A DNA stretch of 64,000 nt from Sulfobacillus thermosulfidooxidans (lineage in GTDB: Bacteria > Bacillota > Sulfobacillia > Sulfobacillales > Sulfobacillaceae). Both the position numbers and the translations under genes were made by a program. The notes beneath the pieces were generated by a model, which worked only from the letters and a program-made list of their open reading frames with translations, ran no database searches and was not told the DNA's origin. Numbering within the stretch: the first letter of the stretch is position 1; each line of letters starts with the position of its first letter. Where the stretch lies: NCBI RefSeq assembly GCF_001280565.1, contig NZ_LGRO01000001.1:930001-994000 (forward strand). Direction: 5' to 3'. This document shows, one piece after another, positions 53,725 to 61,920 of this stretch.

Positions 53725-55320
53725 TCAGGTCTCGGAGGATTGTAACTTATGACGATTTTTCAAGAGCCGTCGCAACAGTTCACGAATTTCAGGAAAACGA
53801 AAAAGGGTTAAGAGGGTGAGGTAAACTAACGCTGAGACGATAACAGTTGAGCTAAGAGCAAAGGCCAAGGGGAAGAATCCATGAATGTAGTCCAAGGAAA
53901 ACCATTCTCTGAGTCCATAGACCACAACAGCCGTGATTCCCGCTGTGATACCAATTTTTAGAACAAAGGGGCGAAACAATAAGTCGCTATTATGCCGCGG
54001 ATTAAGGGCTTTAATGGTTAAAAGAGTTGTGTTCACCCAGGCTGCTAAGGCGGTGGCTAGGGCGAGTCCGTCGGCTTGCAAAAAGCGGACTAAAATGAGA
54101 TCCCCCACGATGTTGAACAGAATAGTAATAATACTAAACCGGGCCGGACTTTTGGTATCTTGTGTGGCAAAAAACAACTTTTGTAAATAAAAGGACAAGC
54201 CAAATCCCGGTAAACCGATAGACCAAAACAACAGGGTGCTGGCGGTGATACGGGTGGAATAATTGGAAAATGCTCCATGCTGGTAAATAAGACGTAAGAT
54301 GGGTATGGATAAGATCATGAACCATAGCGTGATCGGTACAATAATGAGGATGACCAACCGAAAACCACGCATGGCAAGTTGACGGTACGTGAGCAAATCA
54401 TGATGACTTTGATGTTGAGCGAGCCGCGTATAAATCGGGGTGGTCAAGGACGAAATTAATAGACCTACAGGAATTTGCACCAATACATACGAATAGTTAA
54501 GGGCTGCTAAACTTCCGGTGACAAGAGAAGAGGCCAAAATTCTATCGACAATCACCCCAAGGGTCCCGACGGAGCTGGTGACAAAAAATGGACCCGACAT
54601 GCGGATCATCTTGCGTAACAGAGGATGACTAAAATGCCATCGGAAATGCAAATGCAGGCCTGCGCGTTTGAGTGCTGGGATCGTCACAAAGAGCTGGGAG
54701 AGAACAGACAGTAAGAAGCCCACGGCTACCCCTTGAATACTAAAGAAGTGGCCTAAGGTAACAATGGTGGCAATGCGGACAATATTGATAGCGACAGGTG
54801 ATAGGGCCGGATATAAAAATTCTTCTCGTTCTTGGAGAATCCCCACTACTAAACCCGCCAGACCCCAAAACAATATGGTGGGAATCATGATGCGCGTCAT
54901 CGACACGGTGAGAGCGAGTTCTTTGTGGTGAAAACCAGGAGCCACAAGTCGCATGAGTTCCGGCGCAAAAATTTCGCCAAATACGATAAGAAACGTTGAA
55001 ACCAGAACAATGGCTGTAAAGACTTCATTGATAAAATTCTGTACCGAACGCTTTGACAATTGGGCATCGGCTTGCGTCATCAAGGGCACTACGGTAACGG
55101 AAATGGCTCCATTTATGGTGCTGAACAATAAGTTGGGCAACACCGAAGCCATAAGCCAGGCATCATTCAACGCAGATGTGCCGAAATAAGCCGCCATGAC
55201 GATTTCTCGCAAAAAGCCGGTAAGACGGCTAATTAACGTTGCGACAAAAATGATCCCCGCTGAAATTCCGATGCTTCGTCCTCGCTTGCTTACGGTCTGT
55301 TGAGAGCGACGACTATCCAG
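53725..55320 (-). CDS. murJ: MurJ/MviN-like lipid II flippase
   Basis: About 500-530 residues with about 14 membrane segments. RLTGFLREIVMAAYFGTSALNDAWLMASVLPNLL is the MurJ N-terminal signature. The frame continues upstream through a complete first membrane segment (ISAGIIFVATLISRLTGF), but between the upstream stop and that segment there is no ATG, GTG or TTG; the first TTG, at 55212, would delete it. I set the start at the CTG at 55320, downstream of GGGAAGGCGGG, as a tentative choice. An extended -10 (TGGTATACT, box 55371-55376) precedes it. Confidence 0.82.
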   Translation of the reverse strand: MDSRRSQQTVSKRGRSIGISAGIIFVATLISRLTGFLREIVMAAYFGTSALNDAWLMASVLPNLLFSTINGAISVTVVPLMTQADAQLSKRSVQNFINEVFTAIVLVSTFLIVFGEIFAPELMRLVAPGFHHKELALTVSMTRIMIPTILFWGLAGLVVGILQEREEFLYPALSPVAINIVRIATIVTLGHFFSIQGVAVGFLLSVLSQLFVTIPALKRAGLHLHFRWHFSHPLLRKMIRMSGPFFVTSSVGTLGVIVDRILASSLVTGSLAALNYSYVLVQIPVGLLISSLTTPIYTRLAQHQSHHDLLTYRQLAMRGFRLVILIIVPITLWFMILSIPILRLIYQHGAFSNYSTRITASTLLFWSIGLPGFGLSFYLQKLFFATQDTKSPARFSIITILFNIVGDLILVRFLQADGLALATALAAWVNTTLLTIKALNPRHNSDLLFRPFVLKIGITAGITAVVVYGLREWFSLDYIHGFFPLAFALSSTVIVSALVYLTLLTLFRFPEIRELLRRLLKNRHKLQSSET

Positions 55321-55370
55321 TGTTATCCCGCCTTCCCAAATAGGGCCAATACCGTCCGAAATTACATTTT

Positions 55371-55376
55371 AGTATA
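55371..55376 (-). promoter_or_regulatory. extended -10 promoter for murJ
   Basis: On the minus strand TGGTATACT has the TG extension expected when a -35 is weak, as here. Transcription would begin near 55364, leaving about 45 bases before the tentative CTG start. Confidence 0.55.
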
Positions 55377-55512
55377 CCAACAATACGAATAACTAGAGGA
55401 AAATCGGATGAATTCTGTTGGCAACGGGGTTAGTGGACGGCAAGCGCGGGTAGCCTATAGAATAAAACTTATAGAGCAAGAAAATTGTTGGCCGGTAGAA
55501 ATGAGGAGCGTC

Positions 55513-56619
55513 ATGAGCGGAAATGAACCAGGCAAATGGGCGGCGCGTTTAGCTATCGGACGAGATGCGGTAGTGGTTGTACTGGGCACCGGTATTGTCT
55601 TGATGGCCTTGTGGTGGGTATTAAGCCGTCTAGGCAATGTGGTCGTGGTATTGATGATGGCAGGCATGTTTGAAATTACCCTGAGTCCTATGGTGGATCG
55701 GCTGGCACTATATTGGAACCGACCGTTGGCTGTGTTAGTTGTGGTATTAGGGACTGTGGTGATTTTTGTGGTTGGGGGCATTTTATTAGTAACGGTCATT
55801 GCTGGCCAGCTTGCCACGTTAGTCGCCAAACTTCCTAATGAAGTCCAGACATTGACGCAAACTACACCAGGCCTTATGGCATGGTTTCGGCATACCGGGA
55901 TCCAAGTCAATATATTGCAGTTAGAAAGCCGCCTATTTAGTAGTCTCGGTCAAGTCTCCACGTTTTTGGTCACTCAAACCGTAACCTTTGTCACCCATCT
56001 GATTGATAGTATTGTCGATGGCGCTATCACTATATTTATTACGGTCTACCTTTTGTTGGATGCCAATCGGATTCAAGCAGCTCTGCTGCGCCTGATTCCT
56101 CATCACCAACGCGAAGGGCTTTTGGCAGTTGAACACACACTATCTCGCGTCATTGGAGGATATGTGCGCGGGCAAATGGCTTTGTCATTGATTGTGGGGA
56201 CCGCTTTTGGCTTTGGCACATGGCTTATTGGTTTGCCGTATCCGCTTGTGATTGGCGTTTTTGCGGCCATTATGGAGCTGATTCCTTTGTTAGGTCCTGT
56301 ATTAGGGGCGATTTTACCGGTGTTGTTAGCACTGTTTAACCATCCATGGGTCCAAATTCCTGAGGTCTTGGTATTGCTAGCTGCCGCCCATTTGTTAGAA
56401 TCTCAAATTCTGGGTCCTAAAATCATTCGGAGTCAAGTCGGTGTCCATCCTGTGATTTCTGTGTTGGCGTTAATGATTGGGGCATCGCTCAGAGGAATTT
56501 TAGGCGCCCTATTTGCCGTACCCATTGCCGGAATCCTCGTTGCAGCATGGGTTGCAGGAGTCCGTGTATGGCGAGAAAAAGTAGTTCTTCCTTCCCAACC
56601 TACCCCGCCGATTGACTAA
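55513..56619 (+). CDS. AI-2E/PerM-family membrane transporter
   Basis: 368 residues from the ATG at 55513 (GAGGAG just upstream); ATGs at 55501 and 55408 are in frame and cannot be excluded. About eight membrane segments with the family's long soluble loop after the third. The C-terminal stretch IPLLGPVLGAILPVLLAL and HLLESQILGPKIIRSQVGVHPVISVLALMIGASLRGILGALFAVPIAG is diagnostic. Members export small molecules or exchange ions; the substrate is unknown. Divergent from murJ. Confidence 0.85.
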   Translation: MSGNEPGKWAARLAIGRDAVVVVLGTGIVLMALWWVLSRLGNVVVVLMMAGMFEITLSPMVDRLALYWNRPLAVLVVVLGTVVIFVVGGILLVTVIAGQLATLVAKLPNEVQTLTQTTPGLMAWFRHTGIQVNILQLESRLFSSLGQVSTFLVTQTVTFVTHLIDSIVDGAITIFITVYLLLDANRIQAALLRLIPHHQREGLLAVEHTLSRVIGGYVRGQMALSLIVGTAFGFGTWLIGLPYPLVIGVFAAIMELIPLLGPVLGAILPVLLALFNHPWVQIPEVLVLLAAAHLLESQILGPKIIRSQVGVHPVISVLALMIGASLRGILGALFAVPIAGILVAAWVAGVRVWREKVVLPSQPTPPID

Positions 56620-56660
56620 CGATTTATGGGGAACATCAACTGAAACAACTCTTCCTTGGT

Positions 56661-56691
56661 TTGTGATTTTTATGATCATTTTCGGTATAAT
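56661..56691 (+). promoter_or_regulatory. possible promoter for the small zinc-ribbon gene
   Basis: TTGTGA (56661-56666), 19 bases, TATAAT (56686-56691). The -10 is perfect but the spacing is long. Confidence 0.5.
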
Positions 56692-56752
56692 AAAACCAGG
56701 TTACGTGCGTTATTGCGTCGGTAAATGTTAGATTTATAGGGGGGGATACGTG

Positions 56753-56926
56753 ATGCGATGTCCGTTGTGTCAAGAAGGCATTTTAGCAGAATGGCAAGCT
56801 CCCGATGGAAATACTCACATTGTCTGTTCCCAATATCCAAAGTGTCGGTTTAAGGCCACTTCGTGGCAAGATGTGTCAAATATGTTAGCACGGTTTCAAC
56901 ATCCTTTAGCTCCTCATCAGATATAA
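56753..56926 (+). CDS. 57-residue zinc-ribbon protein (topoisomerase-I-type finger)
   Basis: Starts MRCPLCQEGILAEW and has CxxC (3, 6) and CxxxxxC (25, 31), the pattern CSQYPKC resembling the C-terminal zinc ribbons of topoisomerase I such as CSGYPECDF and CAGYPECDF at 32.6-32.8 kb. GGGGGG lies upstream of the start. It is a free-standing single finger, likely nucleic-acid or protein binding. No partner gene is obvious. A GTG at 56750 is also possible. Confidence 0.65.
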   Translation: MRCPLCQEGILAEWQAPDGNTHIVCSQYPKCRFKATSWQDVSNMLARFQHPLAPHQI

Positions 56927-56932
56927 AACGAT

Positions 56933-57074
56933 ACAAAAAAAGGGCGGGTTAACCGTCCTTTAAAAATTGTATTTAAAATAAATATATATGGCTTCAAGTT
57001 GAAGCCATATCCATGAGAATCCGATCCCTCAGCCGATTCTCTGGCACCCCTCAATCCTAATGGTGCGTCCCACA
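56933..57074 (-). ncRNA. candidate structured small RNA, unassigned
   Basis: A minus-strand promoter TTGACA (57104-57109)-17-TAAAGT (57081-57086) is followed by about 140 bases containing four hairpins: GCACC/GGTGC, GAGAATC/GATTCTC, an 11-bp perfect stem ATATGGCTTCA/TGAAGCCATAT (56987-57011), and AAAGGACGG/CCGCCCTTT (one G-T pair) followed by TTTTTT, a proper terminator in this direction only. No significant reading frame exists within it. It matches no RNA class I can name. Confidence 0.55.
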
Positions 57075-57080
57075 GTGACA

Positions 57081-57104
57081 ACTTTAACACTTATCTGAAT
57101 TTTT
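57081..57104 (-). promoter_or_regulatory. minus-strand promoter of the candidate small RNA
   Basis: TTGACA at 57109-57104 (perfect), 17-base spacer, TAAAGT at 57086-57081, reading leftwards. Confidence 0.6.
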
Positions 57105-57142
57105 GTCAACACATATTCTGGTGGAAAGGAATGTAGACAATA

Positions 57143-57802
57143 TTGCGCGTTGGAGTCACAGGAATCACCGGTGGTATCGGGCAAGCGGTTAACGAACTCT
57201 TTGGGAAACGAGGCGCAGACATTATTGGGTTTGCTCGTCAGCCCGGACCTCTGCAATACCTTCTCGATGTGACGATGCACGAATCCGAGATCTCTCGGCG
57301 TATTGGCGAGGCCGCACCGACAGGTTATGATGTATGGATCAATCTTGCCGGGGCTGACATATTAAGCGGAGATAATAGAAAGAAATCATATTTAGAACGA
57401 TTGCAACGACTATGGGATGTAGACGTTTTAGGAACTATAAAATGTAGCCGCGCGGTAATTCCTTACTTTCAAAATACGGGAACGATTATCAATGTGGCGT
57501 GGGACGAAGCTTTAAGTGGAGCCCCAGGGGATTCGGCATCGCTATATGGCACCGCTAAAGCAGCTATTTTGGGTTTTAGTGCCAGTTTTGCTAAGTCCGT
57601 GATGCCAAAAATCCGGGTTTATGTGCTGTCGCCAGGGTGGGTAGCGACCCGGTGGGCCAAATCTTTAACGGAGGAGCAAAAATCTCGGGTAATTCAACAG
57701 AGCGCGAGTAAAAAATGGATTGCGCCGGAAGATGTGGCGGAAGCGCTATGGGAAATGATTCATAATTCGCCACCATCCGGAACAATTATGATGGTAAACT
57801 AA
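57143..57802 (+). CDS. short-chain dehydrogenase/reductase-like protein
   Basis: 219 residues from a TTG at 57143, which gives a standard SDR start RVGVTGITGGIGQAV; GAAAGGA lies 12 bases upstream. The Rossmann TGxTGGIG, NLAG and the YGTAK active-site pair are present, but the usual catalytic serine about 13 residues before the tyrosine is replaced (stretch AWDEALSG). It may be a sugar-nucleotide-like or non-catalytic member. Substrate unknown; the neighbours give no clear hint. Confidence 0.7.
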   Translation: MRVGVTGITGGIGQAVNELFGKRGADIIGFARQPGPLQYLLDVTMHESEISRRIGEAAPTGYDVWINLAGADILSGDNRKKSYLERLQRLWDVDVLGTIKCSRAVIPYFQNTGTIINVAWDEALSGAPGDSASLYGTAKAAILGFSASFAKSVMPKIRVYVLSPGWVATRWAKSLTEEQKSRVIQQSASKKWIAPEDVAEALWEMIHNSPPSGTIMMVN

Positions 57803-58021
57803 CTATTATGGATAACTCATGCAGGATGTGATCCCCGTAAAATTGCATTGGCCATGTGTACTGATACACCATACAGCCAATGCATCCGTGTGAATGCGCT
57901 TGTTATTTGTAGGGCGGTTCTTGAAGCTTCGCTTCCTCTCAATCGCCGTGTGTTACCGAACTGTTATCTTAGGGCATTGTGCCCGGTTTTCGACATATTT
58001 AGAAAGGCAGGCAGAGTCGTT
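57803..58021 (+). other. leader region with long hairpin upstream of the CbiA/CobB gene
   Basis: TGCATTGGC (57844-57852) pairs perfectly with GCCAATGCA (57876-57884), enclosing a smaller GTGTA/TACAC stem. No T run follows and no B12-box was found, so it is not a recognisable cobalamin riboswitch. The frame open through here encodes nothing CbiA-like. Confidence 0.45.
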
Positions 58022-59374
58022 TTGGAATTTCCTCGACTCATTGTGACCGCACCGAGTAGTGGTGAAGGGAAAACAATTGTCTCGTTAGCTCTGATGGCGG
58101 CATTGCAAAAACGTGGCGTTCGGGTGCAAGGATTTAAAGTGGGGCCCGATTATATTGATCCCAGTTACTATGAATGGGCGACAGGCCGAAAAGGCAGAAA
58201 TTTGGATGCCTGGATGGAACCTCGTCCTGACGATGTGCTGAACAGTTTTGTTAAGGGTATGACAGGCGCCGATATTGCCATTATTGAAGGGGTCATGGGA
58301 TATTTCGATGGACAAGATCCTTTAACCAACGAAGCCAGTACATATCATGTGGCTGCGATATTACGTGCGCCGGTTCTCCTCGTCCTGAATGGGCAACATA
58401 GTGCGCGAAGTTTGGCCGCTGTCGTTCTAGGGTTTCAAAAATTTGCATCTCCCGATTATTTAAAAGGGGTTATTATTTCGCGAATCAAATCGCAACGCCA
58501 TTATGATTTGCTTCGCGCGGCCATCGAACAGGAAACGGGGCTTTCGTGTTTTGGATTTTTACCTTATCATGAAAATTTAGAGATTGAGCATCGTCAATTA
58601 GGCATTTTGCCAGCGGCGGAAAATTCTCAGACCCGGGACATTATTGACCGTCTTCGTGACGGTCTGACTCGGCAACTCGATCTCGATCGGATTTTTCAAT
58701 TAGGTTGCCAAGCACCGTCTATCGATATTCCTCCGAGACCTGCAGTGTTTTCTCTCGGATCGCATCCAATTATTGCAGTAGCGTCGGATCAAGCCTTTAA
58801 TTTTTATTACCCTCAAAATTTGGAGTTGTTGCAGGAGTTGGGAGCCTCCCTCGTCTTTTTTAGTCCCCTAGCAGGAGAGAAAATTCCAGACACTGCTGAT
58901 GCGCTCTATATTGGTGGGGGATTTCCTGAAGAATTTGCGAGACAATTAAGTACGCATGGAGATGTGCTTCAACATTACTATAATCGCATTGCCCAAGGAC
59001 TTCCAACATTAGCCGAATGTGGAGGATACATGTTTTTATCCCAACACATAGTGGACCAATCCGGAGAGCATCATCCCATGGTTGGCCTCATACCCCATAG
59101 AGTCCTGATGCAGAAGCAGTTGCAGGCAGTTGGTTACCGCAAAATTACGATGTTGTCCCAGACGCACTTTCCTGAAGGTACGGTATTTCGCGGACATGAA
59201 TTCCATTATTCTTGTTCCGTGTTTTCAGACTCTTCCCCTGCATACAAATTAGAAGGACGTACCGGTGAACAGTTAGCAGGTTATGCTTCCGCCAACGTCT
59301 TAGCGGGCTATGCTCACCTTTACTTTCCATCTAATATTCCGGCTATTAAGAACTGGATAGAATCATTGTCATAA
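58022..59374 (+). CDS. cobyrinate a,c-diamide synthase (CbiA/CobB family)
   Basis: About 450 residues from the TTG at 58022, chosen because the family homology begins at LIVTAPSSGEGKT; the ribosome site is weak and the start is uncertain. P-loop SSGEGKT, KVGPDYIDPSYY and NLDAWM are the synthetase part; LYIGGGFPEEFA, the glutaminase cysteine in AECGGYMFL and the histidine in GYAHLYFP make up the amidotransferase part. It amidates cobyrinic (or hydrogenobyrinic) acid a,c-carboxyls with glutamine and ATP in B12 synthesis. No other cobalamin gene is in the window. Confidence 0.85.
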   Translation: MEFPRLIVTAPSSGEGKTIVSLALMAALQKRGVRVQGFKVGPDYIDPSYYEWATGRKGRNLDAWMEPRPDDVLNSFVKGMTGADIAIIEGVMGYFDGQDPLTNEASTYHVAAILRAPVLLVLNGQHSARSLAAVVLGFQKFASPDYLKGVIISRIKSQRHYDLLRAAIEQETGLSCFGFLPYHENLEIEHRQLGILPAAENSQTRDIIDRLRDGLTRQLDLDRIFQLGCQAPSIDIPPRPAVFSLGSHPIIAVASDQAFNFYYPQNLELLQELGASLVFFSPLAGEKIPDTADALYIGGGFPEEFARQLSTHGDVLQHYYNRIAQGLPTLAECGGYMFLSQHIVDQSGEHHPMVGLIPHRVLMQKQLQAVGYRKITMLSQTHFPEGTVFRGHEFHYSCSVFSDSSPAYKLEGRTGEQLAGYASANVLAGYAHLYFPSNIPAIKNWIESLS

Positions 59375-59445
59375 AAGCTGTGATACCATAAGCGGTAAAG
59401 ATTGCTCAAGAGTTAGCGTTATTGAGAAGAACGGGGTGACACGGC

Positions 59446-61854
59446 ATTAATCGGTATATCACCATCCATGGCCACTTTTATCAACCACCACGAGAAAATC
59501 CTTGGCTCGATAGCGTCGAGCGTGAAGAATCAGCGAAGCCTTATCATGACTGGAACCAACGGATTACCGAAGAATGTTATGCACCCAACGCCCATGCGCG
59601 CATTTTAGATGAAGATGGACGCTTGCGAGCTGTTGTGAATAACTACTCGCGGATGAGTTTTAATTTCGGACCAACTTTATTGGCTTGGCTCGAACGTCAT
59701 GATCCAGCTACTTATTCCGCCATACTTGATGGAGATCGACTGAGTCAAGAGCGTTTTAGCGGGCATGGATCTGCGATTGCTCAAATCTATAATCACATTA
59801 TTATGCCTTTAGCATCGAGACGGGACAAAGAAACGGAGATTATCTGGGGGATTAAAGATTTTGTGCACCGTTTCCATCGCTATCCGGAAGGCATGTGGTT
59901 AGCAGAAACTGCCGTCGATTATGAAACGCTGGAACTGTTATCAAAACATGGAATACGTTTTACGATTCTAAGCCCTGACCAAGCGTTGCGAGTGAAAGAA
60001 CCGAGTGGGCAATGGGTGAGTGTCGAAGGGGGAACGATTGATACTAGGCAGCCTTATGGGGTCGATCTTCCCAATGGTCAAACAATAGCAGTATTTTTTT
60101 ATCATGCGCCCTTGTCACGCGCGGTAGCGTTTGAAGGTTTGCTGAACGATGGACGATATTTTGCGGAGCGGTTGATTGGGGGATTTGAAGCAGATTCGTC
60201 TTCGTCCAATCAACTGGTTCATATCGCTACCGATGGTGAATCGTATGGGCATCATCACCGCTTTGGAGAGATGGCCCTGGCTTATGCTTTGGATGTGATA
60301 GACCATCGCCCAGATGTACGTTTAACCAATTATGGCGAATATTTGTCGTTTAATGTGCCGACACGCAAAGTGGAAATTTTCGAAAACACCTCATGGAGCT
60401 GTGCTCACGGTATCGAACGCTGGCGGAGTGACTGTGGATGTCAAACGGGATTGCATCCAACATGGAATCAGAAATGGCGCACACCGTTACGCCAAGCCGT
60501 CGACTATATTAGAGACACGGTGACGCCGCTTATTGAAGCGTTGGCGCCCCGCTGGTTAAAAGATCCGTGGATCGCCCGTAATGATTATATTGATGTGATT
60601 TTACATCGCCATCACGATACCATTAATCAATTTCTTGTCAATCATCAAATTCATGCCTTAGATTTGGAGGATACTATCCATGTTTTGCAATTGATGGAGT
60701 TGTCCCGGCATTTGTTGCTGATGTATACCAGTTGTGGCTGGTTTTTTGATGACATTGGCGGCTTGGAAGCTATTCAAGTCATGAAATATGCGGCCAGAGC
60801 CATTCAGTTGGCCGAAAGACTATTCGATGTGCCCATGGAATCAACTTTTTTGCGGTTGCTAGAACAGGCTCGAAGCAATCAGGATTCCCAAGATGGTCGT
60901 CAAATCTTCGTTACCACAGTGAAAGAACGGATGGTAAATTTATCCCGTGTCGCTCTTCATTATAGTATGATGCACATGTTAACCCAGGCGGAACGTGAGA
61001 AAATTAGTAGCATCTATTGTTACGATGTTCACGTGGAAGATGATGCCTTATGGCGTTCTGGCGCGGTCAAAATGGCCGTGGGACAGGTTCAAATTGTTTC
61101 GCAAATTACTCTCGATCGGGCCACTTTTAATTATGGGGTACTTCATTTGGGAGATCACAATGTCATTGCCGGCGTCAGAGGATACCGGGGACCAGAGTTG
61201 TATCAAAACATGCGTCAGCAACTAGCACAGGCTTTTCAAGCGGCCGAATTTCCCGAAGTCATTCGCCTGCTCGACCAGTTTTTTCAAGGGCAGACGAATT
61301 CGTTGCGTCATTTGTTCCGGGACGAACAAGAGCGGGTCATGGATCAACTGGTGGAAAATGCTTTACAGGAAGCCTTAACCTACAACCGCCATATTTATGA
61401 ACATAGTGCATCCTTAATGCGGTTTTTGAAAGATATGGGCCAGTCGATTCCTCCCATATTGCGCGATGCAGCGGGGATTTCAATTCGTGAGCAGATACAT
61501 CAACAACTAATCACTGATCCTGTAGATTTTGCAGAAATACGCCGACTGCTTTCAGAAGCTAGAGAGTGGAATCTCTTGAGTGACTGGACAGATTTACCCT
61601 ACGAATATGAAATGTTTATTAAGAAGTTAAGCCGAGATCTGGAACAAAATCCCACGGACCTCATACGTCTTCAAGTTCTTATTGAGGCAGTTCAAATCGC
61701 CCAGCAAGAGTCGTTACAGATTAACTTAGAGGAAGCACAATTGGTGGTTTTTCGGTTAACCGTACAATGGAGTCCCGAACATCGCGCTGTACAAAGACAA
61801 TGGGAGCAGTACATAAACCAATTAGATGAATTGTTAGCGATTCGCCGGACATAA
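59446..61854 (+). CDS. GH57-family alpha-glucan enzyme (DUF3536-containing) with apparent ATT start
   Basis: 802 residues. The family N terminus NRYITIHGHFYQPPRENPWLD begins at the codon after ATT 59446, with GGGGTGA 6 bases upstream; the only ATG/GTG/TTG candidate, a TTG at 59623, would remove 59 conserved residues including the HGHFYQPPREN motif. The catalytic-nucleophile region reads IATDGESYGHHH. A long helical C-terminal region (DUF3536 type) follows. GH57 enzymes hydrolyse or rearrange alpha-1,4/1,6 glucans. It precedes glgE and treS, so a role in glycogen-like polymer turnover is likely. Confidence 0.85.
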   Translation: MNRYITIHGHFYQPPRENPWLDSVEREESAKPYHDWNQRITEECYAPNAHARILDEDGRLRAVVNNYSRMSFNFGPTLLAWLERHDPATYSAILDGDRLSQERFSGHGSAIAQIYNHIIMPLASRRDKETEIIWGIKDFVHRFHRYPEGMWLAETAVDYETLELLSKHGIRFTILSPDQALRVKEPSGQWVSVEGGTIDTRQPYGVDLPNGQTIAVFFYHAPLSRAVAFEGLLNDGRYFAERLIGGFEADSSSSNQLVHIATDGESYGHHHRFGEMALAYALDVIDHRPDVRLTNYGEYLSFNVPTRKVEIFENTSWSCAHGIERWRSDCGCQTGLHPTWNQKWRTPLRQAVDYIRDTVTPLIEALAPRWLKDPWIARNDYIDVILHRHHDTINQFLVNHQIHALDLEDTIHVLQLMELSRHLLLMYTSCGWFFDDIGGLEAIQVMKYAARAIQLAERLFDVPMESTFLRLLEQARSNQDSQDGRQIFVTTVKERMVNLSRVALHYSMMHMLTQAEREKISSIYCYDVHVEDDALWRSGAVKMAVGQVQIVSQITLDRATFNYGVLHLGDHNVIAGVRGYRGPELYQNMRQQLAQAFQAAEFPEVIRLLDQFFQGQTNSLRHLFRDEQERVMDQLVENALQEALTYNRHIYEHSASLMRFLKDMGQSIPPILRDAAGISIREQIHQQLITDPVDFAEIRRLLSEAREWNLLSDWTDLPYEYEMFIKKLSRDLEQNPTDLIRLQVLIEAVQIAQQESLQINLEEAQLVVFRLTVQWSPEHRAVQRQWEQYINQLDELLAIRRT

Positions 61855-61920
61855 AGGATTCTTGATGACGCGGTACAGAGATTCAGGGCAGAATGTGTCA
61901 ATGAATGAGGAGCGAACCCA

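Noticed and set aside
56990-57075. TPP riboswitch on the minus strand
   Set aside because: GGGGTGCC and GGCTGAG look TPP-like, but the second half of the thi-box is absent and no thiamine gene follows.
57848-58021. N-terminal extension of the CbiA/CobB protein
   Set aside because: The 58 extra residues are not CbiA-like and cover the leader hairpin; family homology begins after 58022.
57803-58021. cobalamin riboswitch before the CbiA/CobB gene
   Set aside because: No B12-box or other conserved core elements; only a simple hairpin.
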